Below are positions 34,270 through 45,227 of a stretch of DNA of 64,000 nt, in pieces (within the stretch, counting starts at the first letter, position 1; every line of letters begins with the position of its first letter). The notes beneath the pieces are model-generated. The model made no database searches and had not been told where the DNA came from. It worked only from the letters and a program-made list of their open reading frames with translations. The DNA lies in assembly GCA_023614405.1 (NCBI GenBank), contig CM042685.1, positions 231,425,661-231,489,660 on the forward strand, written 5' to 3'. The stretch comes from Avena insularis. Lineage: Eukaryota > Streptophyta > Magnoliopsida > Poales > Poaceae. The translations under genes and the position numbers were made by a program.

Positions 34270-35186
34270 GTGGGACCTTCGAATCACTCGATAGAACCCA
34301 TGCAGAACAACGGCGTAAACGGGTACCTCGCGCCGAAAGGGTCACTGATGATCCAAAAGGGACGCCCAACAAATAGGATGGAAAAGAAGATCACCCGCCA
34401 GGTCAGATTGACTGTGACCGCTCCACCCGCCATCCCTGAGTACCTCAGCGGTTCGGAGTCCTGCATCACATTCAGTCGTTTGGATCACCCCCGCCAGATC
34501 CCTCGCCTAGGTCATGCTGCCCTGGTGCTCGAGGCGCAGATCGGAGGGTTTGAGATGAGACGCGTCTTCATGGACGGCGGCAGCGGCATCAACCTGATGT
34601 TCGCTAGCACCCTAGCAGCAATGCGGATCCCGCTGTGTAGCCTGGAACAATCTGACACAACGTTCCACGGCATAGTCCCAGGGAATGGCATATCCCCCCT
34701 AGAAAAGATATGGCTCGACATCATCTTTAGCAAACCCGACAATTTTCGGTGTGAGCGGCTTGAGTTCGAAGTGGTAGACTGGCCATCACAATACCACGCC
34801 ATCCTCGGGCGCGTGGCATTCACAAGGTTCCTGGCAGTACCGCACTATGCGTACCTGCTACTCAAGATTCCAGGACCTAGGGGCGTCATCATGGTCCAGG
34901 GGAGCTTCACTCGATCCGACCACTGCGACAGGGACTTCAACAGAATCTCCCAGTCATTCGGCATGCAAGAGGAGCTCACAAGGCTTCGAGAGGTGACGGA
35001 CAACGGGGCACCCCCAGTTTCAAGGAAAAACGCACCTGACATGTCGTTTGACTCAACAGTCAACACGAAGAAGGTGCAGGTCCACCCAACGGACACCTCC
35101 AAGATGGTGTTGATCGCCAACAGGAAAGCGCGCTCGTCGAATTCCTCCGTGACTGCTGGGAAATCTTCGCCTAGTGTCCTGCGGAC
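34270..35186 (+). pseudogene. Aspartic protease region of the Tat element
   Basis: Part of an open frame running 34270-35379. The aspartic protease signature is FMDGGSGINLMFASTL (about 34568-34615), the DGGS variant usual in Tat elements, followed by the QYHAILGRVAFTRFLAVP block (about 34790-34840), equivalent to the retropepsin second half. Catalytic Asp is present. It would process the gag-pol polyprotein. It is followed in the same frame by a short linker to reverse transcriptase, but the upstream gag and downstream RT frames are broken. Confidence 0.75.
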
Positions 35187-36243
35187 ATGCCAGGAGTTCC
35201 CAGGGAATTCGCCGAGCATGCACTCAATGTGTTTCCAGATGCCAAGCCCCTTAAACAATCCATCCGACGACTATCCGAGCCACGGGCCGAAGCCGTCAGA
35301 GTCGAAGTCAATAGACTACCCGACGCTAATTCCATCAAGGAGATCAAGGAAAGCGAGTGGCTGGCCAACACTGTACTAGTCCCTAAAAGGACACGGACAT
35401 CCTGCGGATGTGCCTGGACTTCACATCGCTCAACAAGCACTGCCCGAAGGATCACTTCCCTCTCCCTCGGATTGATCAGATCATCGATTCGACTGCAGGA
35501 TGCGAGAAACTCTCCTTCCTTGATGCCTACTTAGGCTACAATCAGATTCGACTGAAGGTCGAAGACCAGGAAAAAACGGCGTTCATCATGCCGTTCGGCG
35601 TATTCTGCTACAACACAATGCCCTTCGGGCTGAAGAATGTAGGAGCCACATACCAGCGGTGCATGCATGCATGCCTGAAGAGCCAGATAGGCCGCAACAT
35701 ATAGGTCTATGTAGACGACATAGTCATCAAGACAAGGGAGGCCAAGACACTGATCGATGATCTCCGCGAGACGTTCGACAACCTTGATCACTACAAGATC
35801 AAGCTAAACCTAGAAAAGTGCGCTTTCGGCGTCCCATATGGCCAACTTCTTGGCTACTTCATCTCCTAGCGAGGGATTGAGGCGAACCCGAAGAAAATCC
35901 GGGCCATACTAGCCATGGAGAAGCCAAAAAACCTCAAAGGTGTCCAATAGCTAGCTAGGAGCATCGCGGCATTGAGCAGATTCATCAGCTGCATGGGTGA
36001 AAAGTCCCTGCCTTTCTACCAGCTGCCACGCAAAGCAGAAAAATTCGAGTGGACACCCGAAGAAAACGACGCATTTGAAGATCTGAAGCGGCTGCTCTCC
36101 ACCTCGCCCGTCCTGGTCACACCAAAGGAATGTGAGCCTCTGTTTCTATACATAGCAGCCACGCATCAGGTGGTTAGCAATGTGCTTGTGGTCGAACAAC
36201 CTGAAGATGGCAAGACTCATGGGGTCCAATGCCCAATCTACTA
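35187..36243 (+). pseudogene. Reverse transcriptase of the Tat element
   Basis: The N-terminal part (FPDAKPLKQSIRRL, EIKESEWLANTVLVPK) is in the protease frame; a single-base frameshift near 35388 moves it to the 35408 frame. The palm motifs follow: LDFTSLNKHCPKDHFPLPRI, SFLDAYLGYNQI (first catalytic Asp), PFGLKNVGATYQR, and YVDDIV at 35708-35725 (catalytic Asp pair), then LNLEKCAFGV. TAG stops lie just before YVDD (35702-35704) and at 35867-35869 and 35948-35950, and a TAA near 36241. The active-site residues survive but the protein cannot be made. It would copy the element RNA to DNA in the particle. Confidence 0.85.
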
Positions 36244-37102
36244 ACTCAGCGAGGTATTGACACCAACAAAACAGAGGTACCCTCACTACCAAAAGCTCGC
36301 CTACGGCATGTTCATGACAGCCCATCGACTGAGCCACTGCTTCTAGGAGCATCAGGTGATGGTCGTCAACGAGGCACCTCTGAACAGCATCCTGAACAAC
36401 CCGGAAGCTACAGGACGCGTAGCCATGTGGGGCATCGAGCTATCCCCTCTAGACATAGTCTACGAGAAGCGCCACGCGATCAAATCTTAGGTCCTCCTGG
36501 ACTTCCTCGTCCACTGGATGGAGCTACAGCTGCCAGACACCCCAGATATGACGCAATCATGGACGATGCACTTTGACGGCTCCAAGCACGAGGCTGGAGC
36601 AGGGGCCGACGTCATACTGACATCACCGCAAGGTGACAAGATGAAATACGTCCTCCGGATGAAATTTCGAGCCTCCAACAACGAAGCCGAATACGAGGTC
36701 CTCATCCACGGCATGAAGATGGCCAAGATCTGCGGCGCAACGCACCTAGTCATCTATGGTGACTCAAACCTCGTCGTCCAGCGGACGATGAACGAGTGCG
36801 ACGCACACGCCGCCAACATGATCGTGTACCACGCGCTTTACAACTCACTAGAAGGAGACTTTGACTCTTGTGAACTTCGGCACGTTGGAAGAGAAAGCAA
36901 CGAAGAAGCCGATAGACTCGCAAACATCGGCTCCACCTGCGCACGGGTGCCACCAGGTGTGTTCCTCGAGCAAATCTGCGTGCCCTCCATCAAAAAGAAA
37001 TTCCCCAAGGGATCACCTAAAGAAGCAGAGCACTCGGGGGCCGCGCTACCCGAAGGACCCGAAAAACTCGACACAGAGGTTGCGTTGGTCAACCTGATGT
37101 AG
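36244..37102 (+). pseudogene. RNase H and connection region of the Tat element
   Basis: After the RT thumb/connection (with TAG at 36344-36346 and 36488-36490) an open stretch 36518-37102 holds an RNase H domain with all four acidic residues: HFDGSKHEAGAG, RASNNEAEYEVL, VIYGDSNLVV and NEEADRLAN. It would degrade the RNA strand of the hybrid. A TAG ends the frame at 37100-37102. The domain looks complete; its isolation by upstream and downstream stops makes it inactive as part of pol. Confidence 0.85.
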
Positions 37103-38359
37103 GTCATGGCAATCGAGGAAACATGGACGCAACCGTACCTTCGGTACCTAATAAACAGGGAACTTCCTGATGACCCGATAGATGCCCGGCGCATATCTCG
37201 CTGATCCAAGTCCTTCACCATCATAAATGGAGAGTTGTACAAGTGCAACATTTCGGGTGTAATCCAAAGGTGCGTCACCATCGGTGACGACAAAACCATC
37301 CTCCAATACATCCACGAGGGCATCTGCGGCCATCATGCGGGCAGCCGCGCCCTCGTCGCCAAAGATCTACGAGCTGGGTTCTACTGGCCAACGGCCATGA
37401 ACGATGCCAAGAAAATCATCTGAAGGTGCAACGGCTGCCAGAGGTTCGCAGATAAACCGCACACACCAGGATCGAAGCTTTGGCCCATACCTCTGGCCTG
37501 GCCCTTCGCCCTGTGGGGCCTCAACATGATCGGCAAACTGCCCAAGTCCTCGAAAGGAGGCCACGTCTACCTCCTGGTCGCATTCGACAAGTTCACCAAA
37601 TGGATCGAAGCCATGCCCGTTACCAACCAAAAGGGTAAAACGGCCGTGAAGTTCTTCGAGTCCATAGTCTACAGGTTTGGCATGCCGCACAACATCATCA
37701 CGGACAACGGGTCGAACTTCATCTCCAAAGAATTCCAGGACTTCTGCGAAGGCCTCGGGATCAACATATCATATGCCTCCGTGGCACACCTACAAACCAA
37801 CGGGTAGGTCGAAAAAGCCAACGGCCTCGTAGGAGGCGGCATCAAGAAACGCCTACTCAGCCCACTCGAACGACTTGCGGGAGCCTGGGCAGAAGATCTA
37901 CCATCCGTCCTCTAGAGCTTGCGCACAACGCCAAACAGCTCAACTGGCTACACGCCCTTCTTCATGGTGCACGGAGCCGAAGCCGTGTTGCCTGCGGAAG
38001 TACGCCATAAGGCCCCATAGGTCGTCGCCTATAGCGAAGCCGAATCAACGTCCATACTCGAAGACGCCGTCGACACACTCGACGAGGCACACGACATCGT
38101 CGCGCATCGCTCGGCGGTCTACCAACAGAGCCTCTGCAACTATCACAACCATCGTCTGCGCCCAAGGTCCTTTGTCAAAGGAGACCTCGTCTTACGACTC
38201 AAGCAAGAGCGGCCGAAAAAGCTCGATTCACCCTGGGAAGGACCATACATCATCACCGAAGTCATCCCAGGTGGCGCCTACCGCCTCAAGCACGTAGAGT
38301 CTGGAGTCGCATACTCCAATCCATGGAACGTCGTACAATTGCGACGCTTCTACCCCTAG
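37103..38359 (+). pseudogene. Integrase of the Tat element, first catalytic Asp replaced
   Basis: The N-terminal zinc-binding segment is readable (IHEGICGHHAGS and CNGC, with a TGA at 37421-37423 in front of RCNGC). The catalytic core has WGLNMIGKLPKS where the family has a Asp at the N, then ITDNGSNFISKEFQ (second Asp kept) and VEKANG (Glu kept, but directly after a TAG at 37805-37807). The C-terminal part reads GDLVLRLKQERPKKLDSPWE and ends RRFYP then TAG at 38357. Stops also lie at 37202-37204 and near 37913 and 38018. It would insert the DNA copy; the Asp-to-Asn change alone should abolish activity. Confidence 0.85.
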
Positions 38360-38688
38360 GTACCTCCCTTTTTTACTTTCAATAAGGCTACTAAGCTGAA
38401 CAATGTACCTCCTCACTACGACATGAATAAAGCTAAGTGTCTCACCCGAAAATTTATTTTTTCCTCACATCTCCTTATGTTACAACACACTCGGGGATCC
38501 CCCTCACCTCACGACTTCGTTGACCGAGGATAATGCATGTACACCTGAGTAGCTAATCACATCAGGCTAGCGAAAAGGGCATGCATACAACCAAGCACCA
38601 CGTGCTAATACAATTAACCTTTACAAAAAAGGGCACAACAAGCCCAGTCGAAATACATACAAGTTTTACATATATCTTTTTACTGGAC

Positions 38689-41600
38689 CTACCTACGCTG
38701 AAGGATCACCTGCACATGATGCTTGAAAAGATCTACAATCTCTTTAGCATACTGCCTAACAGCCACGTAGTGCGGGCGCATATCCCTTAGGCCACCATCT
38801 GGCCGAGGAGGTGGCCCAGCCGCCACAGCTGCAAGATTAACATTAGAGCGATGCAGCCGCACGAGGGAAAGGGCGGCCTTCACCCCCGCAACCAACTGGT
38901 GACGCACCAACTCCCTGACGTGACGGACGTCTCGAAACTTCGCCAGCAAACCCTAGAGAGTCGACGACGCTTCATCAAGGGGAAACATGATGTGCAGAAT
39001 CGACGCCAGAGAAGTCTTCACCTGCCTTAGCACTCGCAACACCTGATGAGCACGGTCCTGCACAGTCGCAAGAACAGTAGCTCGGTCGTGATCCATCCAG
39101 AAAAAGCCTCCGGCTTCCATATCCTGTTGGGTCAAGCAGTTGATCCGAACTACAACGCGCTCCTTCTCTTCACTCAGAACAAGGTTGTCACCTGCAGTAA
39201 ATACAGAGCAAGATGACTCACCAAGCAGGCACATCCAAAAATGAGCAACATCTCAAGGAAACTTACACTGCAGCTGCTCGGCCAACTGCCGCAGCTCCCC
39301 CATCAGATACTCCTCCCTGGTGGTAGCTCGCTCCGCTTTCGATTTCCACACATCCGCATGACCTCGGATGCCAAGGATCTCCTTCTCAAGACTACGGACG
39401 CGGTCACGAAGAAAAACAAGCTGCGACACATCATCCAAAGATGGTCGCAGATGCGGAGCAGACGAAGTATCGACGGGATCCTCACCAAAAGGTCCCTAAA
39501 GGAAAAAAGACAAGAGTATGAACAACACACGACTGAGCAACAACTCGAAGGATCATCTATATACAACAAAAGTCCACTGCGTGGCACAGGGAAACTGTTC
39601 ATCAAATATTACAACAAAAGAAAAAGACAACTATCCTAAAACTACATGCGATGAAGCCTAAGCAGCCGCATCGTCAGTGGCCTCGCAGCCAGAGTGCCTA
39701 CTCTCGACCTCCTCCTGCTGCTTCGCCGCATACTCCGCCAGGAGGTCAATGAGCTTCGGCCAATAGCGCTTACAGCGAGAAGCGTAGAGAGCGAATGCTA
39801 CCTCGGAACCGTCGGGAGCCGTGAGCATCTGAGAGGTGACCTGATGAAGATCCAGATCTGCCCCAAACGCCATGGCCATGGCCAGTCCCATGGAAGCTCC
39901 GATGCCCTTCTGCCCAAAGAATCTACATCCTCAAGGGCAACGCCCTTGGGAACGAGCTCCTTGTAGAAGCGCCCAAGGATCTCCTTGGCCTTGGCAAGGT
40001 AGCCAGCGGCAGTACCGCAGCGGTCGCCGCGGCGGCATCATCCAGAGCACTCCCGTGCTCCAAGGAACTGCGATTGAACGCAATGCCCAAGGCATCTGGA
40101 GCAAAAGGCAAAGAAGGAATCGAATAAGGGAAGGGAGACAAAGAGGCCAAAAAAGAAAAGACAGGCAAAAACACTCACCCGAAACGGCCTTGGAAGCAGC
40201 CATCAGCTTCTCGGCCACCTCCTTCTCACGCGAAGCCGCAACAGTGGTGAGCTGCTCCTCGCGATCTGTAGCATCCCTCTGCAGGCGCTCCCTGGCTGCG
40301 GCTGCGTCAGCTAGCTCCTGCTCGAGGCGCTCCTTCGCCCCAACGGCATCCTCGACTTTCTTCTCCGCTCGCCCAAGGCTCTTTCTGAGAGCACCAAGCT
40401 CGCGGAGGGCAGTATTATTCTCATCTGAAAAGGCAAAAAGAACATACATGAGTTACGCAAGCTAGCAAGTAGACGAAAAATAACAGGGTCAATTCAGCAT
40501 GTACCTCGAAGCTGCCGCATGCTGGCTTCCAGCGCCAGGTGCTGCTGCACAAGCAGGTTCGTGCTGTGCACAAAGGGCTGCGAGAAGAAACAAAGTATCA
40601 CAAATAGGGCTCAAGGGCTATGCCCAAGAAACAAGCAAAACATCAAACACATGAAAAAGTCCTCGGAGGCTCCCCCCGAGACACGCAGAAAGGAAGCAAG
40701 ATCAGCAGATCATCCGAAAATAAGGCCCGGGGGATCCCCCTACAGCAAGGTAGAAAACAACTTACATGCTCAGACGGAGACTCCAAAGGTCCCGGTGCAG
40801 TCTTCTGGGCGACAATCACACGAGCCTCCTGCGGAGAAGGGTTCGGAGCAACGCCACCAGAGGTGGCCACCGTCAGTTTCGACTCCCCCATGGCTTCCTG
40901 AGTGGCCTCACTAAAAGAACCCTGAGAGGGAGGGCGGCAGTTTCGACTCCCCCACGGCTTCCTGAGTGGCCTCACTAAAAGAACCCTCGGAGGAGTGACT
41001 GCAAGAAAAGCACCAATCAAAAGCAAGAAAATAAGAAGACAAGAAAGTAGCGAAAGGCATTCGAAGATACTTACGAGCCCATGTCACTCAAGTCAAAAAT
41101 GGGCAGCGCCCTCTTCCCTTTCTTCTCTTCCTTCTTTCTTTTGGTCGGCGGCTGTGGCGCCATAGCCCGCGCAGGCACGGCCGGGATAGGCGAGGAAGAA
41201 GCACCGTCACCTCCGCTGTGGCGAACAAGGAACAGTGGGTCCCTAGGCGTCGGTGGAGTCAAGGCATCCGAAGATTCGCTTGAGCTCCACGCCCGCTTTC
41301 GGGTCTGCCCCTCGCTCGCCTCGGGGGCTTCCTCAGTCGGCGACTGCGCCGACGGAAGCTCGGACTCGGAGTCCACAACTTCGTTGTCCGGCGCAATCGG
41401 AAACCTCTCGGGTAGCGGAGGCACCATGCCAGCCACCTTGAGCCCCTGCACAATGAAGATATCAATGATCAGTACAAGCAATTACAAGGAAAAGCACTCG
41501 AAAATAAGGTGCTACGCACATCGCAAATCTACACCTGGGGAACTGGTCTCACGACACTGAATGGGGGCGTCAGCGACTTCCCCGGAAGGTCCTCGTCGGT

Positions 41601-42529
41601 ATTGTACTTTAGCAGTGGCCGAAGAACTCTGTCGAGGTCCCCCTAGAAAGCTCCTCAGCCAAAACTCTTGTCGGGTCATGGCGGCTAGAGTAAAGGACAT
41701 CGGATGCGCCCTCGCCTAGAGCGGCTGCACCCGATGTTTGAGGAAGGTGCGGATGATATCCACACCGTTCACCTCCTTCTCCGCAACCACCTGGAGGGCC
41801 TCCACCCGATAGTAGAGCTCCTCTACCTCCTCCACCTCTCCCTCCAGGATATGATTCTTCCAGGATCTCTTCTTCAAGATCTCCTAGGTGGAGTCGAAAG
41901 GGGCAAGGCCGAAAGTTGCCCGTCCACTGTGGAGTCACGGATATAAAACCACTTCCTCCGCCAGCATTGGACGGACTCGGACATGGATAAAGAGAAGAAA
42001 AAACAGTAGATCAAAGAGAAATGACGCAGCCGCCGATCGGATAAACTCTGTCGGAGCCGAATTGCCTCTTCACGGAATAAAGCTTCCGAAAGAGGCCAAA
42101 GTGTGGCTCGATACCGAGCTAGCACTCGCAAAAAGCAATGAAGCAGGCGATGTGGAGAAGAGAATTGGATGAGAGATGATGGAGCTAGATGCCATAGAAG
42201 AACAACAGCCCACGAAGAAAATCGTGGAATGAGAAAGAGAGGCCCCAAAGAACGAAAGCGACAAACATCACCCGAAACCCTGCGGGTGGACGGGGAATTA
42301 CCTCATCGCCGGGGATCTTGACGGCCTCCTTATCCTGCGGGATTAAACCCGCATCATGAAGCTTGCGCAGGTCACTCTCGCGTGTCTCCATGTGCCGCCA
42401 CCCACCTTCGGTTACCCGAGCGGCGGTGGTGCCCTTCTTGCCGCCGGCAGCAGCACTGGTGCCCGCTATGGTGGAGGCCTTCTTCGATTTTAGCATCGTG
42501 GCGCGTCGACGGTGGCGGTGAGCGCCCAA
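38689..42529 (-). pseudogene. Antisense gene of the Tat element (putative gypsy-type transposon domain plus coiled coil)
   Basis: A multi-exon minus-strand gene between pol and the 3' LTR. Exon one (ATG near 42529) holds a basic start, then RESDLRKLHDAGLIPQ, GDEVIPRPPAGFRVMFVAF and FLRGLLFFYGI then a TAG (42185) before LHHL; this matches the plant domain named putative gypsy type transposon (Transposase_28). Further pieces at 41609-42180 continue it with frame breaks. A middle exon (about 40177-40427) has good borders (ttttcag and GGTGAGT) and a long coiled coil (RKSLGRAEKKVEDAVGAKER). Other exons at about 39657-39894 and 39253-39438 are also helical, and the last ends LFKHHVQVILQRR at 38689. 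Function unknown; such genes are typical of the Tat group. Confidence 0.65.
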
Positions 42530-42966
42530 GAATGAGGAAGGAAATTATCGGAGAACGTCCAGCGCGCAAAGGAAAATGCTCAAGAACTGAAGGCAGTGAA
42601 AAGCAAATGGCTAAGGGTGAAAACAAACTACAGTTTTCCGCGCAGATATAAGGATGAAGACGATGAACAGGGACCGTTCATCTGGAAGCCCTAATGCCAG
42701 GATCAGATCCTACCGTCCACGTGTCAACACAGCAGTGAATCGTCGCTTGCACGCCGTCCACTATGCACAGAAACCGAGGAGACGCCATAATTCTCTCCAC
42801 ATCGCGCATGACTAGTCAACTCCAAGTTAGAAGGTGGGACCCACGTTCGTCCAGTCACGTCACCTCTGACGCCGCAGACGGTTGAGGTCACCGATCGTCA
42901 GCAATAACGTCATCAAATCACACTAGCAACGGTTAGAAATCTTCGGCTAATAGCTAAAAGTACTCA

Positions 42967-43799
42967 CTCGAATCTACGATTCGAGCAACTACTCGGGGGC
43001 TACTCCTATCAGGAACGTTGGCCGCGCACCCGAGGCATGACTAAGGTAGCACACCAACGTTTATTCTTCGAGTCATACGCCGAGTCTACGACTCCACTAC
43101 GGACTCGGGGGCTGCTCCCATAGGGAGGACTGATTCAAGCATCCGAAAAAATTGTGTCCTACGGACCTGAAGCTAACAATAGCGGAGTTAAAGTCTCTAC
43201 TCGAGTCTACGACTCAAACAAACACTCGGGGGCTACTCCCATAGGGAGCGCTGGTCGCGCACCCTATGAATTCTTCGACTACGATCCTTCGGATCAAAAT
43301 GCAAAAACTTTTTGGCAACTTTGCCCCAACCAACGCTAAGTGAGTAACATCCTCCTTGGCCACCCAAAACACCTCCGCGGTGATAAAATTTTGGATGTTG
43401 TGTCTGCGACACAAAGATAAGACCTACAGATACCATCTGATGGCCTGGTAACGCACCCGACTGTGCTCTGCTAGTAAAAATCCATGCCAACAGGTGCGAT
43501 GAAAATCCCGATGGACGCGTTGGGTACATCATTCGAAAACTACTGGGATTCAAATCCTGTATGACCTTAATTACGCCAGCATCTGTTCCGGGTTCGAGTC
43601 TAGGGACTCGAATCTGAAGAAGATCGTGTTGTTTTTTCCTAAGACAGTTAACTGACCCTGATCCGTCACGAGATTCAGGCACACGTATCAACAATCCCTA
43701 CACACTAAAACCATTCTTTCCTGAACAGAAACAGCCACACCCGAAAGATTGAAAAGTCCTCAGCCGAATCTGCGATTCGACTGAACACTCGGGGGCTAC
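42967..43799 (+). repeat. Repeated hairpin plus polypurine-like modules before the 3' LTR
   Basis: The motif actcgggggc occurs at 42991, 43103, 43224 and 43787, the last directly before the 3' LTR and so the presumed polypurine tract. Each is preceded, 5-8 bases upstream, by a short perfect hairpin with a 3-base loop: stems at 42967-42974/42978-42985, 43082-43086/43090-43094, 43203-43207/43211-43215 and 43765-43770/43774-43779. A fifth hairpin (43593-43600/43605-43612) has no G run. The first three copies also carry a second small hairpin after the G run. Confidence 0.75.
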
Positions 43800-44298
43800 T
43801 GACATGGTTATACCCTGCGGATACACGACATTAGCATACCTGGTCCAGCCCAAGGAAGGCCCACAATAATATACGTGGCCCGTGGAGATGTGCGGGTGGA
43901 CCAAGCCCATGACATTTTCGGATCCTTGGAGAGCAAGACTAGGACAGATAGAATATTCAAAGGGGAAAACCCTAAAATTATAACCGACCCGATCTATGCC
44001 CGGGACCTGCCTAACTCTATATAAAGGCTAGGAGGGCACGGCGAGAAGGGCCAATCCTTTTTCCACCGCATACACACCTTCACATCAGATTGCATCTGCG
44101 CACCCCTGTAACCTTCGGTTCCGCTGTAATCAAGAGCAGACAAGCAAGAGTAGGGTTTTCCCTCTGGGGGCCTAAACCTGGGTAAATCTCGTGTCCCCTG
44201 GTTGCTTGTCTGTTAACCGTTCCGCGATCTCCAACACCTCCATCTTCTCCAAAACCCAAGCTCATAAAAATGGGCATTGACGAGTCGAAACCTCGTCA
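43800..44298 (+). repeat. Tat element 3' LTR (499 bp)
   Basis: Same length and termini as the 5' LTR, with the TATATAAA box at the same offset (44018-44025). Preceded by the polypurine-like actcgggggctac. Confidence 0.93.
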
Positions 44299-45227
44299 TC
44301 AGTGTCACGGATATACAGGCGATGAGCCACCTTTTGCATTTCGTTTGGTAGTCTGTATGGAGATTTTTGCATGAGGATAGATATGAAACTCGGGTGTTTG
44401 GTTGTCTGCGCCTGTTTCACTGTCACATTGACACACACACACACGCACACGCACACACGCACACACGCACGCACACACACACACACTAAAACGACCATTA
44501 GCAGTGATTATGTTCTTCCTGCTGGAGGGCTGCGACGATGATGGGGGGTGACGATGGTGGTGGAGGGCGGCAGGCACCTGCACTTACTGGCCGAACAACC
44601 GACGAAGCGAAGACCATGACAGTTGTTGTGATTGCGCCGGCGAAGGAGGTCATTAGGACACCGCCTATGGCTAGCTATGTCGGCAACGGAGGCTGGCGGG
44701 ACACCTGCTGCGGCTGCTGGCATCGGAGAAAGCAAGAAGCCAGACACAGTAGTGTTGCTCGATTGCAGCTGGACACAAGCTCAAACACGGTGGCCTTGTT
44801 TGTAGCGTCCTTGCATGTCGCATTTAGGAACTCGAGCTCGAGCTCGAATAAGGCGGACTCGACGCCCTGTAACGAAGGGGAGCTACACGCGGTCGACAGC
44901 GACGATGATCTTGGCGTTCCTCTACCTGCATGATCCTCCCGTCGAGTAGACCATCTTCCTCTATGTCATCTTCAACTTCACACACAAACCGAGAAGTTCA
45001 TCCTTAGGTACGTACATGTACAGTTTACAGTTCAGAGAAGAGAGTTTCATATTAATCTTGATAACTTCATCAAAGACCAAATATCCTTTTTGTTCTCTTT
45101 CATGGAATCAGCATTTACAATTTATGTCCAATTAGTAATTTCATCATTAAATTTGGCCATGGCCGATGGTTTATCTTTGCTAGATCTTAGACTGGAAAGC
45201 GGCATAAGGGTTACTAAGTTTCTGCAT
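44299..45227. other. Unassigned flank with a CA microsatellite
   Basis: The right flank of the Tat insertion. A plus-strand open frame 44538-44933 (131 codons) is glycine/serine-rich at both ends with no known domain and I do not call it a gene. Otherwise AT-rich and featureless. Confidence 0.3.
44431..44487. repeat. (CA)n microsatellite with CG interruptions
   Basis: About 57 bases of alternating ac/gc dinucleotides (acacacacgcac type). Confidence 0.9.

Larger units (their letters stand above)
31482..44298 (+). mobile_element. Tat-lineage Gypsy retrotransposon, full length, coding-dead
   Basis: Two 499 bp LTRs (31482-31980, 43800-44298) start TGACATGG and end CTCGTCA and differ at about 35 positions by hand count (~7%). 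The flanks gcagt and tcagt match at four of five bases. Order inside: primer-binding site, gag, protease, reverse transcriptase, RNase H, integrase (plus strand, ending 38359), then a ~4 kb region with an antisense intron-containing gene (minus), then repeated hairpin and polypurine modules and the 3' LTR. The long pol-to-LTR spacer with an antisense gene is a hallmark of the Tat group (RIRE2/Grande-like) of Ty3/Gypsy. At least a dozen in-frame stops and several frameshifts inactivate it. Confidence 0.92.

Noticed and set aside
44538..44933. 131-codon plus-strand ORF as a possible gene
   Set aside because: Low-complexity ends, no domain, no clear promoter or homologous segment; left as unassigned.
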